64,000 nt of DNA from Protaetiibacter sp. (GTDB lineage Bacteria; Actinomycetota; Actinomycetes; Actinomycetales; Microbacteriaceae), in contig JASLGG010000043.1 in NCBI GenBank assembly GCA_030150265.1, positions 1 through 64,000 of the forward strand, given 5' to 3'. Position numbers and translations under genes: made by a program. Every line of letters begins with the position of its first letter. Within the stretch, counting starts at the first letter, position 1. The notes under the pieces are model-generated. The model was given only the letters and a program-made list of their open reading frames with translations, searched no databases and was not told the origin of the DNA. Below are positions 35,330-44,085 of the stretch, one piece after another.

Positions 35330-36120
35330 TCGGTGTCCTCGGGCAGGCCGGAGCCCGTCACGCAGTGCGTGCCGTCGAGTTCCGACGTCCAGCTCGCGAC
35401 GCCCCCGCCGAGCGAGGCGCCGAGCTCCGTGACGACCGTCTCGCAGCCGCTGAACACGAGCCCGGGGTCGTCTGCCTGGAAGCCGTAGCGGTGGTTCGCC
35501 CAGCGCGTGAAGTGGCCGGCGGCGCCGACCGCGTCGGTGTCGCCGTGGAAGCCCACGACGAGCGCGCCCGTGCCGGTGCCCGCGATCAGCCGATCGCGAT
35601 CGCAGTGCGGCGCCTCCGGCACCGCGGCCGGGTCCTCCACGAGGACGCCGTCGGATGCGAGTGAGAGGTGCGCGGTGAGCGGCTGCACGCGGATCCACCG
35701 GGCCGTATCCGCCGGATCGCCCGCCCACGGGGTGTCGCCGACCGGGGTGGCCGACACCTCGATGGAGGCGAAGCTCCACAGCTGCTCCTCGTAGACGGTG
35801 TCCTCGAGGGCGCCGAGGCATCCCGCGGTCATCATCCCGGCGAGCGGGCGGCCCTCGTCGGAGTCCCAGGCGTAGGAACGGTGCACGATCTCGCGCAGCT
35901 GCAGCGCCGCGCCGGATGCGTCGGTCACGATCACCGCGATGCCGAGCACGGCGTCCTCCGGGAGCGGGCCGAGCAGCGATCCGGATGCTTGCGAGGCGCT
36001 CGGCGCGGTCGTCGGCGTGCCCGTGCCGGGATCCGCGGGCGGGAGCGGGTCGCACGCACTCAGCAGGACCGTCGCGAGCGCGAGAAGGGCCAGGGCGTGC
36101 GGGGTGACGCGACGGGACAT
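35323..36120 (-). CDS. Predicted lipoprotein of unknown function
   Basis: A 265-aa protein with a lipoprotein signal (LLALATVLLSAC, Cys 23) and a Pro/Thr/Ser-rich linker. The mature part has four or more cysteines (AGCLGAL, PHCDRD, SGCETV, THCVTG) that could form disulphides. I do not recognise a family. ATG 36120 has GAGG upstream; the frame extends further upstream but without a better start. Converges on the surface protein, which gives no clear functional link. Confidence 0.75.
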   Translation of the reverse strand: MSRRVTPHALALLALATVLLSACDPLPPADPGTGTPTTAPSASQASGSLLGPLPEDAVLGIAVIVTDASGAALQLREIVHRSYAWDSDEGRPLAGMMTAGCLGALEDTVYEEQLWSFASIEVSATPVGDTPWAGDPADTARWIRVQPLTAHLSLASDGVLVEDPAAVPEAPHCDRDRLIAGTGTGALVVGFHGDTDAVGAAGHFTRWANHRYGFQADDPGLVFSGCETVVTELGASLGGGVASWTSELDGTHCVTGSGLPEDTDS

Positions 36121-36239
36121 GCGACCTCGATCGTGTGGTGGTGGGGTGAGCACAGTGTAGGGATCGCGGGGTCGCGGCGGAATGGGGGTCCCGGATGATC
36201 GGAACCCGGCGTCGGTCGCGGGCCATAGGCTCTATTCCC

Positions 36240-37160
36240 GTGTCCGTGATCATCGCCTCCGAGCTCGTCAAGCGCTACGGCGACTTCACCGCCGTCGACG
36301 GCATCTCCTTCGAGGTCGCGCCGGGGGAGTCGTTCGGGCTGCTCGGCCCCAACGGTGCCGGCAAGTCCACCACGATGCGGATGATCGGGGCGGTCTCCAC
36401 GCGCAGCGCCGGCCGGCTCGAGGTGCTCGGCCTCGACCCCGACGAGCACGGCCCCGAGATCCGGGCCCGTCTCGGCGTCGTGCCCCAGCAGGACAACCTC
36501 GACAACGAGCTCCGGGTGCGCGAGAACCTGCTCGCCTACGGACGCTATTTCGGGCTGCCGCGCAAGCTCGTCGCCGAGCGGGCCGATGAGCTGCTCGTGT
36601 TCGCCCAGCTCGCCGATCGCGCCGGAGCCACCGTCGAGGAGCTCTCCGGCGGCATGAAGCGCCGCCTCACGATCGCCCGCGCGCTCATCAACGAGCCCCG
36701 CATCCTGCTGCTCGACGAGCCGACCACCGGTCTCGACCCGCAGGCGCGCCACATCCTCTGGGACCGCCTGTTCCGCCTCAAGGAGCAGGGCACCACGCTG
36801 CTGCTCACGACGCACTACATGGACGAGGCCGAGCAGCTGTGCGACCGGCTCGTCGTGGTCGATCACGGCCGCATCATGGCGGAGGGGAGCCCGGCATCCC
36901 TCATCCGCGAGTACTCGACGCGTGAGGTGCTCGAGGTGCGCTTCGGATCGGAGAACAACGCCGCCGCCGCGACCGCGCTCGAGGGCGTCGGCGACCGGCT
37001 CGAGGTTCTGCCCGACCGGATCCTGCTCTATGCCGACGATGCCGAGGCGGCGCTCGTCGAGGTGACGGCGCGCGGCCTGCAGCCGCTCACGAGCCTCGTG
37101 CGGCGCTCGAGCCTCGAGGATGTCTTCCTGCGCCTCACGGGAAGGTCGCTGATCGAATGA
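36240..37160 (+). CDS. ABC transporter ATP-binding protein (drug/polysaccharide exporter type)
   Basis: ATPase subunit of about 306 aa in the DrrA/NodI-like class: Walker A GPNGAGKST, Q-loop VVPQQDNLDNEL, signature LSGGMKRRLTIARAL and LLLDEPTTGLDPQ, followed by the C-terminal domain typical of this class. GTG 36240 is 8 nt after TAGGCT (36226-36231), leaderless. Overlaps the first permease gene by 4 nt; the three genes form one exporter. Confidence 0.92.
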   Translation: MSVIIASELVKRYGDFTAVDGISFEVAPGESFGLLGPNGAGKSTTMRMIGAVSTRSAGRLEVLGLDPDEHGPEIRARLGVVPQQDNLDNELRVRENLLAYGRYFGLPRKLVAERADELLVFAQLADRAGATVEELSGGMKRRLTIARALINEPRILLLDEPTTGLDPQARHILWDRLFRLKEQGTTLLLTTHYMDEAEQLCDRLVVVDHGRIMAEGSPASLIREYSTREVLEVRFGSENNAAAATALEGVGDRLEVLPDRILLYADDAEAALVEVTARGLQPLTSLVRRSSLEDVFLRLTGRSLIE

Positions 37161-38005
37161 GCGCCGCATTGCAGGGTGTCGACGCGCTCGCCGCAGAGGC
37201 GCGTGCCGCCGGCATCCGCGCGCGTCGCTTCGGCGCCTGGTACGTGGTGGAGCACCACGTGCGCATCTGGCGGCGCTACCTCGGGGTCAACGTGGCGGCC
37301 GCGATCGGCACGCCCGTGCTCTATCTCTTCGCCTTCGGCGTCGGGCTCGGCGTGCTCGTGCAGGCGAACGCGGGGCCGTCGGGTGTCGACGGCGTCCCGT
37401 ACCTCGTGTTCGTGGCGCCCGCGCTCATCGCCACCGCATCCGTCACCATCGCCTCGAGTGAGTTCACCTACCCGGTCATGCAGGGGTTCAAGTGGAACCC
37501 GATCTACTTCGGCATGAACGCCTCGCCCCTCACGGCCCGGCAGATCGTCGACGGCATCGTGCTCTTCGTGGCGCTGCGGATGCTCGTGACCAACGTCGCG
37601 TACGTCGCCGTGATGGCCGCCTTCGGCGCGGTGCCGCAGCTGTGGGGTCTGCTCACGGTGCTCACGGCGACGGCCGCGGGCCTCGCGCTCGGCACCCCGC
37701 TGCTCGCGTACTCCTCGACGCTTCGCGAGGACCGGGGGCAGTTCGCGGTGCTCCAGCGGGTGCTCGTGCTGCCGCTCACGCTCTTCAGCGGCACGGTGTT
37801 CCCGCTGACCCAGCTGCCGTTCTTCCTGCAGTGGATCGGCTGGCTCTCGCCGCTCTGGCACGCCTCCGAGCTCGGTCGCGTCGTCGCCTACGGGGCGGAG
37901 CGGCCGGTGTGGCTCATCGCCGTGCACATCGGCTATCTGATGCTGCTGAGCGCCGCGGGATGGATGCTCGCGGTGCGCCTGGCGGCACGGAGGCTCAACC
38001 GATGA
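37157..38005 (+). CDS. ABC exporter permease 1
   Basis: ABC-2 type membrane subunit of 282 aa with six predicted helices (for example IGTPVLYLFAFGVGLGVLV, YLVFVAPALIATASVTIAS, PLTLFSGTVFPLTQLPFFLQ). The PLTLFSGTVFPLxQLP segment matches NodJ-like permeases. Sandwiched with 4-bp overlaps between the ATPase and a second permease, so the exporter is probably a heterodimeric membrane unit. Substrate unknown. Confidence 0.9.
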   Translation: MSAALQGVDALAAEARAAGIRARRFGAWYVVEHHVRIWRRYLGVNVAAAIGTPVLYLFAFGVGLGVLVQANAGPSGVDGVPYLVFVAPALIATASVTIASSEFTYPVMQGFKWNPIYFGMNASPLTARQIVDGIVLFVALRMLVTNVAYVAVMAAFGAVPQLWGLLTVLTATAAGLALGTPLLAYSSTLREDRGQFAVLQRVLVLPLTLFSGTVFPLTQLPFFLQWIGWLSPLWHASELGRVVAYGAERPVWLIAVHIGYLMLLSAAGWMLAVRLAARRLNR

Positions 38006-38823
38006 GCACGACATCCGCCGCCCGCGGCCCCCGCACCGGCGGCGTCCGGGCGCTCTACGCGGGCAACGCGGGCGCGGTGGTCGCCCGTGGGTTGCAGGCG
38101 ACCAAGTCGACCAACTGGGTCGTCGTGCTCTCGGGCTTCGTGGAGCCGATCTTCTACCTGCTGTCTCTCGGCGTCGGCCTCGGCGCCTTCATCGGCGACG
38201 TGCACGACGCGGCAGGCCACGCGATCCCGTATGCCGCCTACATCGCGCCCGCGCTGCTCGCGGTGTCGGCGATGAACGGCGCCATCTACGACTCCACGTG
38301 GAACGTCTTCTTCAAGATGAACTTCGGCAAGCTCTACGAGGGCATGCTCGCCACGAGTCTCGGACCGCTCGACATCGCGCTCGGTGAGATCCTGCTGGCG
38401 CTGTTCCGCGGCGCCGTCTACGGCGTGGGATTCCAGATCGTCATGCAGCTCATGGGCCTCAACCTCTCGTGGACCGCGCTGCTCGCCGTGCCCGCTGTGC
38501 TGCTCATCGCCTTCGGCTTCGCGAGCATCGGCATGGGCATCACGAGCTACCTCAAGACCTTCCAGCAGATGGAATGGATCGCCTTCGCCCTGCTGCCGAT
38601 GTTCCTCTTCTCGGCGACCTTCTACCCGCTCGCCGTCTACCCCGAGCCGATCCAGTGGCTCGTGCAGGCGCTCCCGCTCTGGCACGGCGTCGAGCTCGTG
38701 CGCGGCCTCACGACGGGCGTGCTCGGGCCCGCGATGCTCGTGCACGTGCTCTACTACCTCGTGATGATCGTCGCGGGCCTCTTCTTCACGACGAGGCGAC
38801 TGCGCACGCTCTTCCTCGACTGA
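38002..38823 (+). CDS. ABC exporter permease 2
   Basis: Paralogue of the preceding permease, 273 aa, with helices at FVEPIFYLLSLGVGLGAFIG, AAYIAPALLAVSAMNGAIYD and LLPMFLFSATFYPLAVYPEPIQWL. The FSATFYPLxxYP motif mirrors the FSGTVFPLTQLP segment of permease 1. ATGA overlap upstream. Structured repeat copy B begins right after the stop. Confidence 0.9.
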   Translation: MSTTSAARGPRTGGVRALYAGNAGAVVARGLQATKSTNWVVVLSGFVEPIFYLLSLGVGLGAFIGDVHDAAGHAIPYAAYIAPALLAVSAMNGAIYDSTWNVFFKMNFGKLYEGMLATSLGPLDIALGEILLALFRGAVYGVGFQIVMQLMGLNLSWTALLAVPAVLLIAFGFASIGMGITSYLKTFQQMEWIAFALLPMFLFSATFYPLAVYPEPIQWLVQALPLWHGVELVRGLTTGVLGPAMLVHVLYYLVMIVAGLFFTTRRLRTLFLD

Positions 38824-38906
38824 ATTTTCTTGCGCCGCGGTGATCCGCGGCGCTCGGCCGTGCGGCCGGCCGTGCGCGGACGCCCGGCCGCACGGGTGCC
38901 GACACC
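38824..38906 (+). repeat. Structured intergenic repeat, copy B
   Basis: Follows the permease stop directly. Hairpin 1 is GCGCCGCGG-TGAT-CCGCGGCGC (38832-38853). Hairpin 2 pairs 38859-38869 (CGTGCGGCCGG) with 38884-38894, with apical CCGTGCGCGGACGC. The tail is GGTGCCGACACC. Compared with copy A, the stem core GATC is GTGC here, and the opposite arm changes to GCAC to keep pairing. Confidence 0.85.
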
Positions 38907-38945
38907 GGTGGGGTGCCTGACGGTGGGGGTGCCGAGGTCAGGTGA

Positions 38946-39425
38946 TCAGCGAGCGGAGCGGATGCGGGCGAGCACGCGGGCGGTCGCGAGCACGGCCTCC
39001 GCCGCCTCGGCCCCCTTGTCCTCCTTCGAGCCGGGGAAGCCGGCGCGGTCGATGCCCTGCTGCTCGTCGTCGAGGGTGAGCACGCCGAACCCGACGGGCT
39101 TGCCGGTGTCGATCGCGACCCGGGTGAGGCCGTCGGTGGCGGCGTTCGAGACGAACTCGAAGTGCGGCGTGCCGCCCCGGATGATCACGCCGAGGGCGAC
39201 CACTCCATCCGCACCCGCCTCGAGGGCAGCCTTCGCCGCCACCGGCAGCTCGAAGCTGCCCGGCACGCGGAACACCTCGACCTCGGCCCCGGACGCCGCG
39301 AGCGTGCGCAGCGCGCCCTGCAGCAGGCCCTCGGTGATGCGCTCGTGCCAGGTTCCGGCGACCACGGCGATCCGCAGCCCCGTCCCGTCGGTGTCGAGCT
39401 CGGTCGGACGTCCTTCGCCGCTCAT
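38946..39425 (-). CDS. ribH: 6,7-dimethyl-8-ribityllumazine synthase
   Basis: Condenses the ribityl-uracil amine with dihydroxybutanone phosphate to form lumazine, the penultimate riboflavin step. Core motifs: VVAGTWHERITEGLLQGA, VFRVPGSFELPVAAKAAL, ALGVIIRGGTPHFEFVSNA (catalytic His region) and FGVLTLDDEQQ. 159 aa. Last gene of the rib operon, start overlapping the ribBA stop by 4 nt. Confidence 0.96.
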   Translation of the reverse strand: MSGEGRPTELDTDGTGLRIAVVAGTWHERITEGLLQGALRTLAASGAEVEVFRVPGSFELPVAAKAALEAGADGVVALGVIIRGGTPHFEFVSNAATDGLTRVAIDTGKPVGFGVLTLDDEQQGIDRAGFPGSKEDKGAEAAEAVLATARVLARIRSAR

Positions 39426-40708
39426 TCGGTTCCCTCCGCGGTCGTGGTGGTGAGGCGCCCCACGAGCGCCTCATGGTCGGGGAGCGCGTGGCCCATCCGG
39501 TCGCGCTTCGCGTCGAGGTAGCCCTCGTTGTGCTCGCCGACACCGACGACGAGCGGCACGAGCTCGTCGACCTCGATGCCGCGCGCGGCCAGCTGGCGGG
39601 CCTTCTCCGGGTTGTTCGACAGCAGCCGCACGCGGCGGATGCCGAGGTCCTTGAGGATGCCGACCGCCGCCCCGTAGTCGCGGGCGTCGGCGGGGAGGCC
39701 GAGCGCGAGGTTGGCGTCGAGCGTGTCGAAACCGTCCTCCTGCAGCCGGTAGGCGCGCAGCTTGTTGATGAGGCCGATGCCGCGCCCCTCCTGGCCGCGC
39801 AGGTAGACGACCATGCCGCCCTCCACGCGGATCGTGTCGAGCGCGGCCTGCAGCTGCGGCCCGCACTCGCATTTGAGCGAGCCGAAGGCCTCGCCCGTGA
39901 GGCACTCGGAGTGCACGCGCACGAGCGCGCCATCGCGCGGCTCGCCCGAGATCCAGGCGACGTGGTCGGCACCCGTCGAGCGGTCGCGGTAGGCGCGCAC
40001 GCGGAAGTCGCCGTGCGCGGTCGGCACGGTGGTCTCCACCTCGAAGCTCACGCGCTGCCACTCGGGCACCTCGACCTCGGCCTTCGGGTCACGCTCGCAA
40101 CGGCGCTCCTCCATGAAGCGGATGAGCGCCTCGATCGTGATGACCGGGATGTTCTCGCGCTCGCCGAGCTTGATGAGGTTCGGCAGGCGCATCATCTCGC
40201 CGTCCTCGTCGACGATCTCGACGATCGCCGCGACCGGCGTGAGCCCCGCGAGCTTCATGAGGTCGACGGATGCCTCGGTGTGCCCGTCGCGCTCGCGCAC
40301 GCCGCCGTCGACCGCCCGCAGCGGGAGGATGTGACCGGGACGGTTGAGGCTCGCCGGAGTCGACGCGGGGTCGGACAGCACGCGGAGGGTGTGCGCCCGG
40401 TCGGATGCCGAGATGCCCGTCGAGTAGCGGTCGGCCGCATCGACCGACACCGTGTAGGCCGTGCCGCGCGGGTCCTGGTTCTCGGCGACCATCGGCGGCA
40501 GCTCGAGCCGGTCGGCGATCTCGTTGGTCATGGGGGCGCAGATGAAGCCCGAGGAGTGCTTGACCGCCCAGGCGACCCACTCCTGGCTCGCCGTCTCGGC
40601 GGCGAGCACCACGTCGCCCTCGTTCTCGCGTCCCTCGTCGTCGGCCACGATCACGGGCCGCCCCTCGCGCAGCGCGCTGAGCGCGGTGGGGATGTCGCTG
40701 AGGCTCAT
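39422..40708 (-). CDS. ribBA: Bifunctional DHBP synthase / GTP cyclohydrolase II
   Basis: Supplies both riboflavin precursors. The N-terminal half (about 1-205) is the dihydroxybutanone phosphate synthase: VIVADDEGRENEGD, SGFICAPM, RPGHILPLRAVDGGVRERDGHTEASVDLM. The C-terminal half is GTP cyclohydrolase II: VRVHSECLTGEAFGSLKCECGPQL (zinc cysteines), YLRGQEGRGIGLINK, RLLSNNPEKARQL. 428 aa from ATG 40708 with AAGGA upstream. Between ribE and ribH with 4-bp overlaps. Confidence 0.96.
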   Translation of the reverse strand: MSLSDIPTALSALREGRPVIVADDEGRENEGDVVLAAETASQEWVAWAVKHSSGFICAPMTNEIADRLELPPMVAENQDPRGTAYTVSVDAADRYSTGISASDRAHTLRVLSDPASTPASLNRPGHILPLRAVDGGVRERDGHTEASVDLMKLAGLTPVAAIVEIVDEDGEMMRLPNLIKLGERENIPVITIEALIRFMEERRCERDPKAEVEVPEWQRVSFEVETTVPTAHGDFRVRAYRDRSTGADHVAWISGEPRDGALVRVHSECLTGEAFGSLKCECGPQLQAALDTIRVEGGMVVYLRGQEGRGIGLINKLRAYRLQEDGFDTLDANLALGLPADARDYGAAVGILKDLGIRRVRLLSNNPEKARQLAARGIEVDELVPLVVGVGEHNEGYLDAKRDRMGHALPDHEALVGRLTTTTAEGTE

Positions 40709-41325
40709 CGCCGTCCTTCCTTCTGCCAGGCCAGCATGCGTTCCACGTGCCGCGCCAGGATGTCGGTCTCGAGATTCACCCGATCGCCCGCGGTGAGCGT
40801 GCCGAGGGTCGTGGCCTCGAGCGTCTCCGGGATGAGCGACACCTCGAACCACTGCTCCGGCTCGGCGGCATCCGACACGGCGCTCACGGTGAGCGAGGTG
40901 CCGTCGATCGCGATCGAGCCCTTGCGGGTCACCAGGCCCGCCAGCTCGTCGGGCAGGGTGAAGCGCACGACGCGCCAGGCAGAGCCGTCCTCGACCCCGA
41001 GCACGGCGGCGGTGCCGTCGACATGGCCCTGCACGATGTGGCCGCCGAGGCGGTCGCCCACCGCGGTGGCGCGCTCGACGTTGACGCGGTCGCCGGGCTT
41101 CCGCAGGCCGAGCGTCGTGACCGCGATCGAGGCGGCCATGACGTCGGCGGTGAACCAGTCCTCGCCCTGGTCGATGACGGTCAGGCAGACGCCCGAGACC
41201 GCGATCGAGTCGCCGTGGGATGCGTCGGAGACCGCGATGGGGGCGCGCACGGTGATGCGTGCCGCGTCGGCCGTGGGCTCCCAGGCGAGCACCTCGCCGC
41301 GTTCCTCGATGATGCCGGTGAACAT
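40705..41325 (-). CDS. ribE: Riboflavin synthase, alpha type
   Basis: Dismutates two lumazine molecules to riboflavin. Starts MFTGIIEERGEV and shows two homologous barrels, each with a G(V/T)CLTV or GTSLTV motif (SGVCLTVID; DGTSLTVSAV), plus GHIVQGHVDG. 206 aa. RBS AAGGGAG precedes the ATG; 1 nt after ribD, 4-bp overlap with ribBA. Confidence 0.95.
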   Translation of the reverse strand: MFTGIIEERGEVLAWEPTADAARITVRAPIAVSDASHGDSIAVSGVCLTVIDQGEDWFTADVMAASIAVTTLGLRKPGDRVNVERATAVGDRLGGHIVQGHVDGTAAVLGVEDGSAWRVVRFTLPDELAGLVTRKGSIAIDGTSLTVSAVSDAAEPEQWFEVSLIPETLEATTLGTLTAGDRVNLETDILARHVERMLAWQKEGRR

Positions 41326-41326
41326 G

Positions 41327-42364
41327 TCAGCTCCCTTCCGGAGCGGGTCGGGCCAGGATGAGCAGGTCGTCGCCGAGCTGCTCGACGCTCGCGATGCGGA
41401 GGCGGCGCATGCCGTCCATGCTGCGGATGCCGAGCTCGCCGAGCGCGAGGCGGTCGCCGCCCAGCAGCGCGGGGGCGAGATAGACGGCGTACTCGTCGGC
41501 GAGCCCGGCGGCGACCACGGCGGAGGCGAGCGTGGGCCCGCCCTCCACGTAGACGCGCCGGATGCCGCGAGCGTCGAGCTCGGCGAGCACGCGGGCGAGA
41601 TCGCGGGTGCCGGTCTCGAGGAGGCCGGCCGGATGGCGGCGGAGCGCGGCATCCGGCGGCACCGGGCGCTCGCCCAGCACGACGGGCAGGGGCTGGTGGG
41701 GGAGCAGCTCGCCGCCGTCGCCGCGTGCCGTGAGCGTCGGATCGTCGGCGAGCACCGTGCCGATGCCGACGAGGATCGCGTCGGATTCGGCGCGCTGCTC
41801 GTGCACGCGCTGACGTGCCGCGGTGCCGGTGATCCACTGGCTCGTGCCATCGGATGCGGCGGCGCGCCCGTCGAGCGTAGACGCCCACTTCACCGTGACC
41901 CACGGGCGGTGCCGGGCGACGGCGACGAGCCAGACGTGCAGGAACGCGGCGACCTCGTCGGCGCGTACGCCCGGGATCACCTCGACCCCCGCGGCACGGA
42001 GCCGCTCGGCACCTCCCGCGGACTCGCGTCCGGGGTCGGTGACCGCGTAGACGACACGGGTGATGCCCGCGGCGATGAGGGCCTGGCTGCAGGGACCGGT
42101 ACGGCCGGTGTGGTTGCAGGGCTCGAGGGTGACGACGGCGGTCAGGCCGCGGGCATCCGTCAGATGGGAGAGCGCGTCGACCTCGGCGTGCGGGGTGCCG
42201 GCGCCGCGGTGCCAGCCCTCGGCGACGATCTGCCCGGTGTCGTCGAGCAGCACGCAGCCGACCTGCGGGTTGCCGCCGGTGACCGGGCCGCGGGCGGCCA
42301 GCTCGAGGGCGCGGCGCATGGCTGCGTCGTACGCGACTGCGTCGTACGCGACTGCGTCGCTCAT
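41327..42364 (-). CDS. ribD: Bifunctional riboflavin deaminase-reductase
   Basis: The deaminase domain (about 1-150) has the zinc site PHAEVDAL and PCNHTGRTGPC; the reductase domain follows (VTVKWASTLDGRAA, VYVEGGPTLASAVV). It converts the first pyrimidine intermediate of riboflavin synthesis. 345 aa from ATG 42364 with GGAAGGGA upstream. The N-terminus VAYDAVAYDAA is encoded by a 15-bp tandem repeat (42323-42359). First gene of the operon, 72 nt after the FMN riboswitch. Confidence 0.94.
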   Translation of the reverse strand: MSDAVAYDAVAYDAAMRRALELAARGPVTGGNPQVGCVLLDDTGQIVAEGWHRGAGTPHAEVDALSHLTDARGLTAVVTLEPCNHTGRTGPCSQALIAAGITRVVYAVTDPGRESAGGAERLRAAGVEVIPGVRADEVAAFLHVWLVAVARHRPWVTVKWASTLDGRAAASDGTSQWITGTAARQRVHEQRAESDAILVGIGTVLADDPTLTARGDGGELLPHQPLPVVLGERPVPPDAALRRHPAGLLETGTRDLARVLAELDARGIRRVYVEGGPTLASAVVAAGLADEYAVYLAPALLGGDRLALGELGIRSMDGMRRLRIASVEQLGDDLLILARPAPEGS

Positions 42365-42436
42365 GGCGTCCCTTCCGGTTCCGGCCGGGGATGCGCGACG
42401 CGAGTCGGCGGCGTCGGTTCGCGGACGACACCGACG

Positions 42437-42562
42437 CGTGCTGCCTCTCATCCGGACTGTAACCGTCGGTTCCGGAATTCCACCGGATCGGCCCGGCCTC
42501 TTGCGAGGCCGGGTTCGCGGACTTTGACCGCCGGTGCGGAGTTCCACCGCCCCCGGAGCACG
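42437..42562 (-). ncRNA. FMN riboswitch (RFN element)
   Basis: Minus-strand RNA with all RFN conserved segments: CTCCGGGGGCGGTGG near the 5' end, CACCGGCGGTCAAAGTCCGCGA, a variable GGCCTC-GCAA-GAGGCC arm, GATCCGGTGGAATTCCGG, ACCGACGGTTACAGTCCGGATGAGAG. P1 pairs CGTGCT (42562-42557) with AGCACG (42442-42437). A -10-like TAGACT (42580-42575) lies just upstream. It would shut off ribDE-BA-H when FMN is plentiful. Confidence 0.97.
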
Positions 42563-42599
42563 TGCTTGGTTCGGAGTCTACAACGCGTCGCCGCGGACG

Positions 42600-43229
42600 T
42601 TATTCCCGAGGCCCGGTCGTCAGGAGCTCGACGATCGTGTCGAGTCGGGTGTCGATCCCGTCGAACCGCTTGTCCGCGGCATCGAACCGCTCGTCGACGG
42701 CGTCGAACCGCTTGTCGACGGCGTCGAATCGCGCATCCACAGCCTCGAACCGCGCATCCACGGAGTCGAACCGTGCATCCATGGCCTCGAACCGCGCATC
42801 CACGGAGTCAAGTCGCTCGTCGACCGCGTCGAGTCGCGTCGTGAACTTCTCGTCCATCGCGTCGAGTCGCGTCGTGAACTTCTCGTCCATCGAATCGAGC
42901 CGGGCGGTGAGCCGCTCGTCGAGCAGGGTGACCTTCTTGTCGAGCTCCCCGAATTTGCCGGTCATCAGGATCACGTGATCCTTCACCATCGCGCCGTTGC
43001 GCTCGATGTCGTCGAGCTTGCGGTTGATGAGGCCGACCTCGGCGGTGACCCGTGCCCCGACGAACTCGGTCTTGGTGTCGAGCAGGCTGATTCGGTTGTT
43101 CAGCTCGTCGTGGTTCTTGCGCACCTCCTCGGTGAGGGTCGCGAGGTCGCGGTGGGTGCGATCGTGCGCGGCGGCGAGCAGAGCGACCCGCGGGTCAAGG
43201 GGTGCGACGGGCGCGGCGGCTGCGGGCAT
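42600..43229 (-). CDS. Heptad-repeat coiled-coil protein
   Basis: A 209-aa protein, no membrane segment and no signal peptide, composed of a long coiled coil. From about residue 110 to 200 the seven-residue unit (D-A/S-x-D-x-R/K-F/L) repeats about a dozen times (for example VDARFDAVDKRFDAVDERFDA). The gene shows matching 21-bp tandem repeats. The N-terminal third (HDRTHRDLATLTEEVRKNHDELNNRISLLD) is also helical. Related repeats occur in many DUF1640- or tropomyosin-like bacterial proteins; no function can be assigned. It ends just before the rib promoter. Confidence 0.75.
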   Translation of the reverse strand: MPAAAAPVAPLDPRVALLAAAHDRTHRDLATLTEEVRKNHDELNNRISLLDTKTEFVGARVTAEVGLINRKLDDIERNGAMVKDHVILMTGKFGELDKKVTLLDERLTARLDSMDEKFTTRLDAMDEKFTTRLDAVDERLDSVDARFEAMDARFDSVDARFEAVDARFDAVDKRFDAVDERFDAADKRFDGIDTRLDTIVELLTTGPRE

Positions 43230-43362
43230 CGGGGGTGTCCTCTCGGGTTCGCGGGCGGGATGTCGGCGAGGCTAACAAGGCCTCGCGGCGACCCGCCAGG
43301 ACGTTTCACGAATCTTGGGGCAACTCGCTCCGGACCGGCATGTGGAGGAGTAGAGGGGCGGC

Positions 43363-44085
43363 TCAGCCCAGCAGCGCAGGCAGCTCCGCGAGCCCGTGGA
43401 TGACGTGCGCGCCCGCGGCCGCGGCGTCGGCGAGCTGCTCCCTGGTCGCCGTTCCGGCACGGTCGATCCAGATGCCGAGCATACCCGCCTGGGCGGCTCC
43501 GATCGCGTCCGTGCGCAGGCGGTCGCCCACGTAGCAGGCCTCCGCGGGGGAGACGCCGAAGCGGGCGGCCGCGAGTTCGAAGATGCGCGCATCCGGCTTC
43601 GCGACGCCCTCCTCGCCGCTCGCGATCACGTTCTCGAGCGGGATCAGGCGCTCGAGCCCCGTGCCGAGGATCTTCGCGGTCTGGAAGGCGAGGTCGCCGT
43701 TCGTGATGATGCCGAACTCGCGCGGAGCGAGAGCCGCGAGGCAGGGCGCCACGTCGTCGTGCAGTCGCCAGGTGGCCTCGTAGTGGTCGAGGTAGCTTTC
43801 GAACCACGCCTCCGCCGCCTCGTCGTCGAGCTCGATGCCGTACGGCGCCACGAAGCCACGAGCCCGCGCGCGCCGCTGCTCGAGGTAGTCGATCTCGCCC
43901 GCGAGATAGCGGTGGTAGTGGTGCTCCTCGAGCGCGTTCCAGCGGGCGAACTCGTCGGTCGCGTCGGCGGCGGCCACCGCCCCGCCGAGGGCCGTGCGGA
44001 AGGAGCGGATGCCTGCCTCGACCGACTCCCGGTGGGCGAACAGGGTGTCGTCGAGGTCGAAGAGCACGACGCGCACGGCGCTCAC
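43363..44085 (-). CDS. HAD-superfamily hydrolase (YjjG-like)
   Basis: Phosphatase-like enzyme of 240 aa. Motif I VVLFDLDDTLF (nucleophile Asp), motif II IITNGD, motif III Lys in GVAKPDARIFELA and motif IV YVGDRLRTDAIGA are all present; the inserted helical cap matches YjjG/N-acylneuraminate-9-phosphatase types. The natural substrate cannot be deduced. GTG 44085 overlaps the stop of the acetyltransferase gene as GTGA. Confidence 0.88.
   Translation of the reverse strand: MSAVRVVLFDLDDTLFAHRESVEAGIRSFRTALGGAVAAADATDEFARWNALEEHHYHRYLAGEIDYLEQRRARARGFVAPYGIELDDEAAEAWFESYLDHYEATWRLHDDVAPCLAALAPREFGIITNGDLAFQTAKILGTGLERLIPLENVIASGEEGVAKPDARIFELAAARFGVSPAEACYVGDRLRTDAIGAAQAGMLGIWIDRAGTATREQLADAAAAGAHVIHGLAELPALLG

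Noticed and set aside
40029..42844. Long plus-strand frame opposite the rib operon
   Set aside because: Antisense shadow of ribBA, ribE, ribD and the riboswitch; no coding signals.
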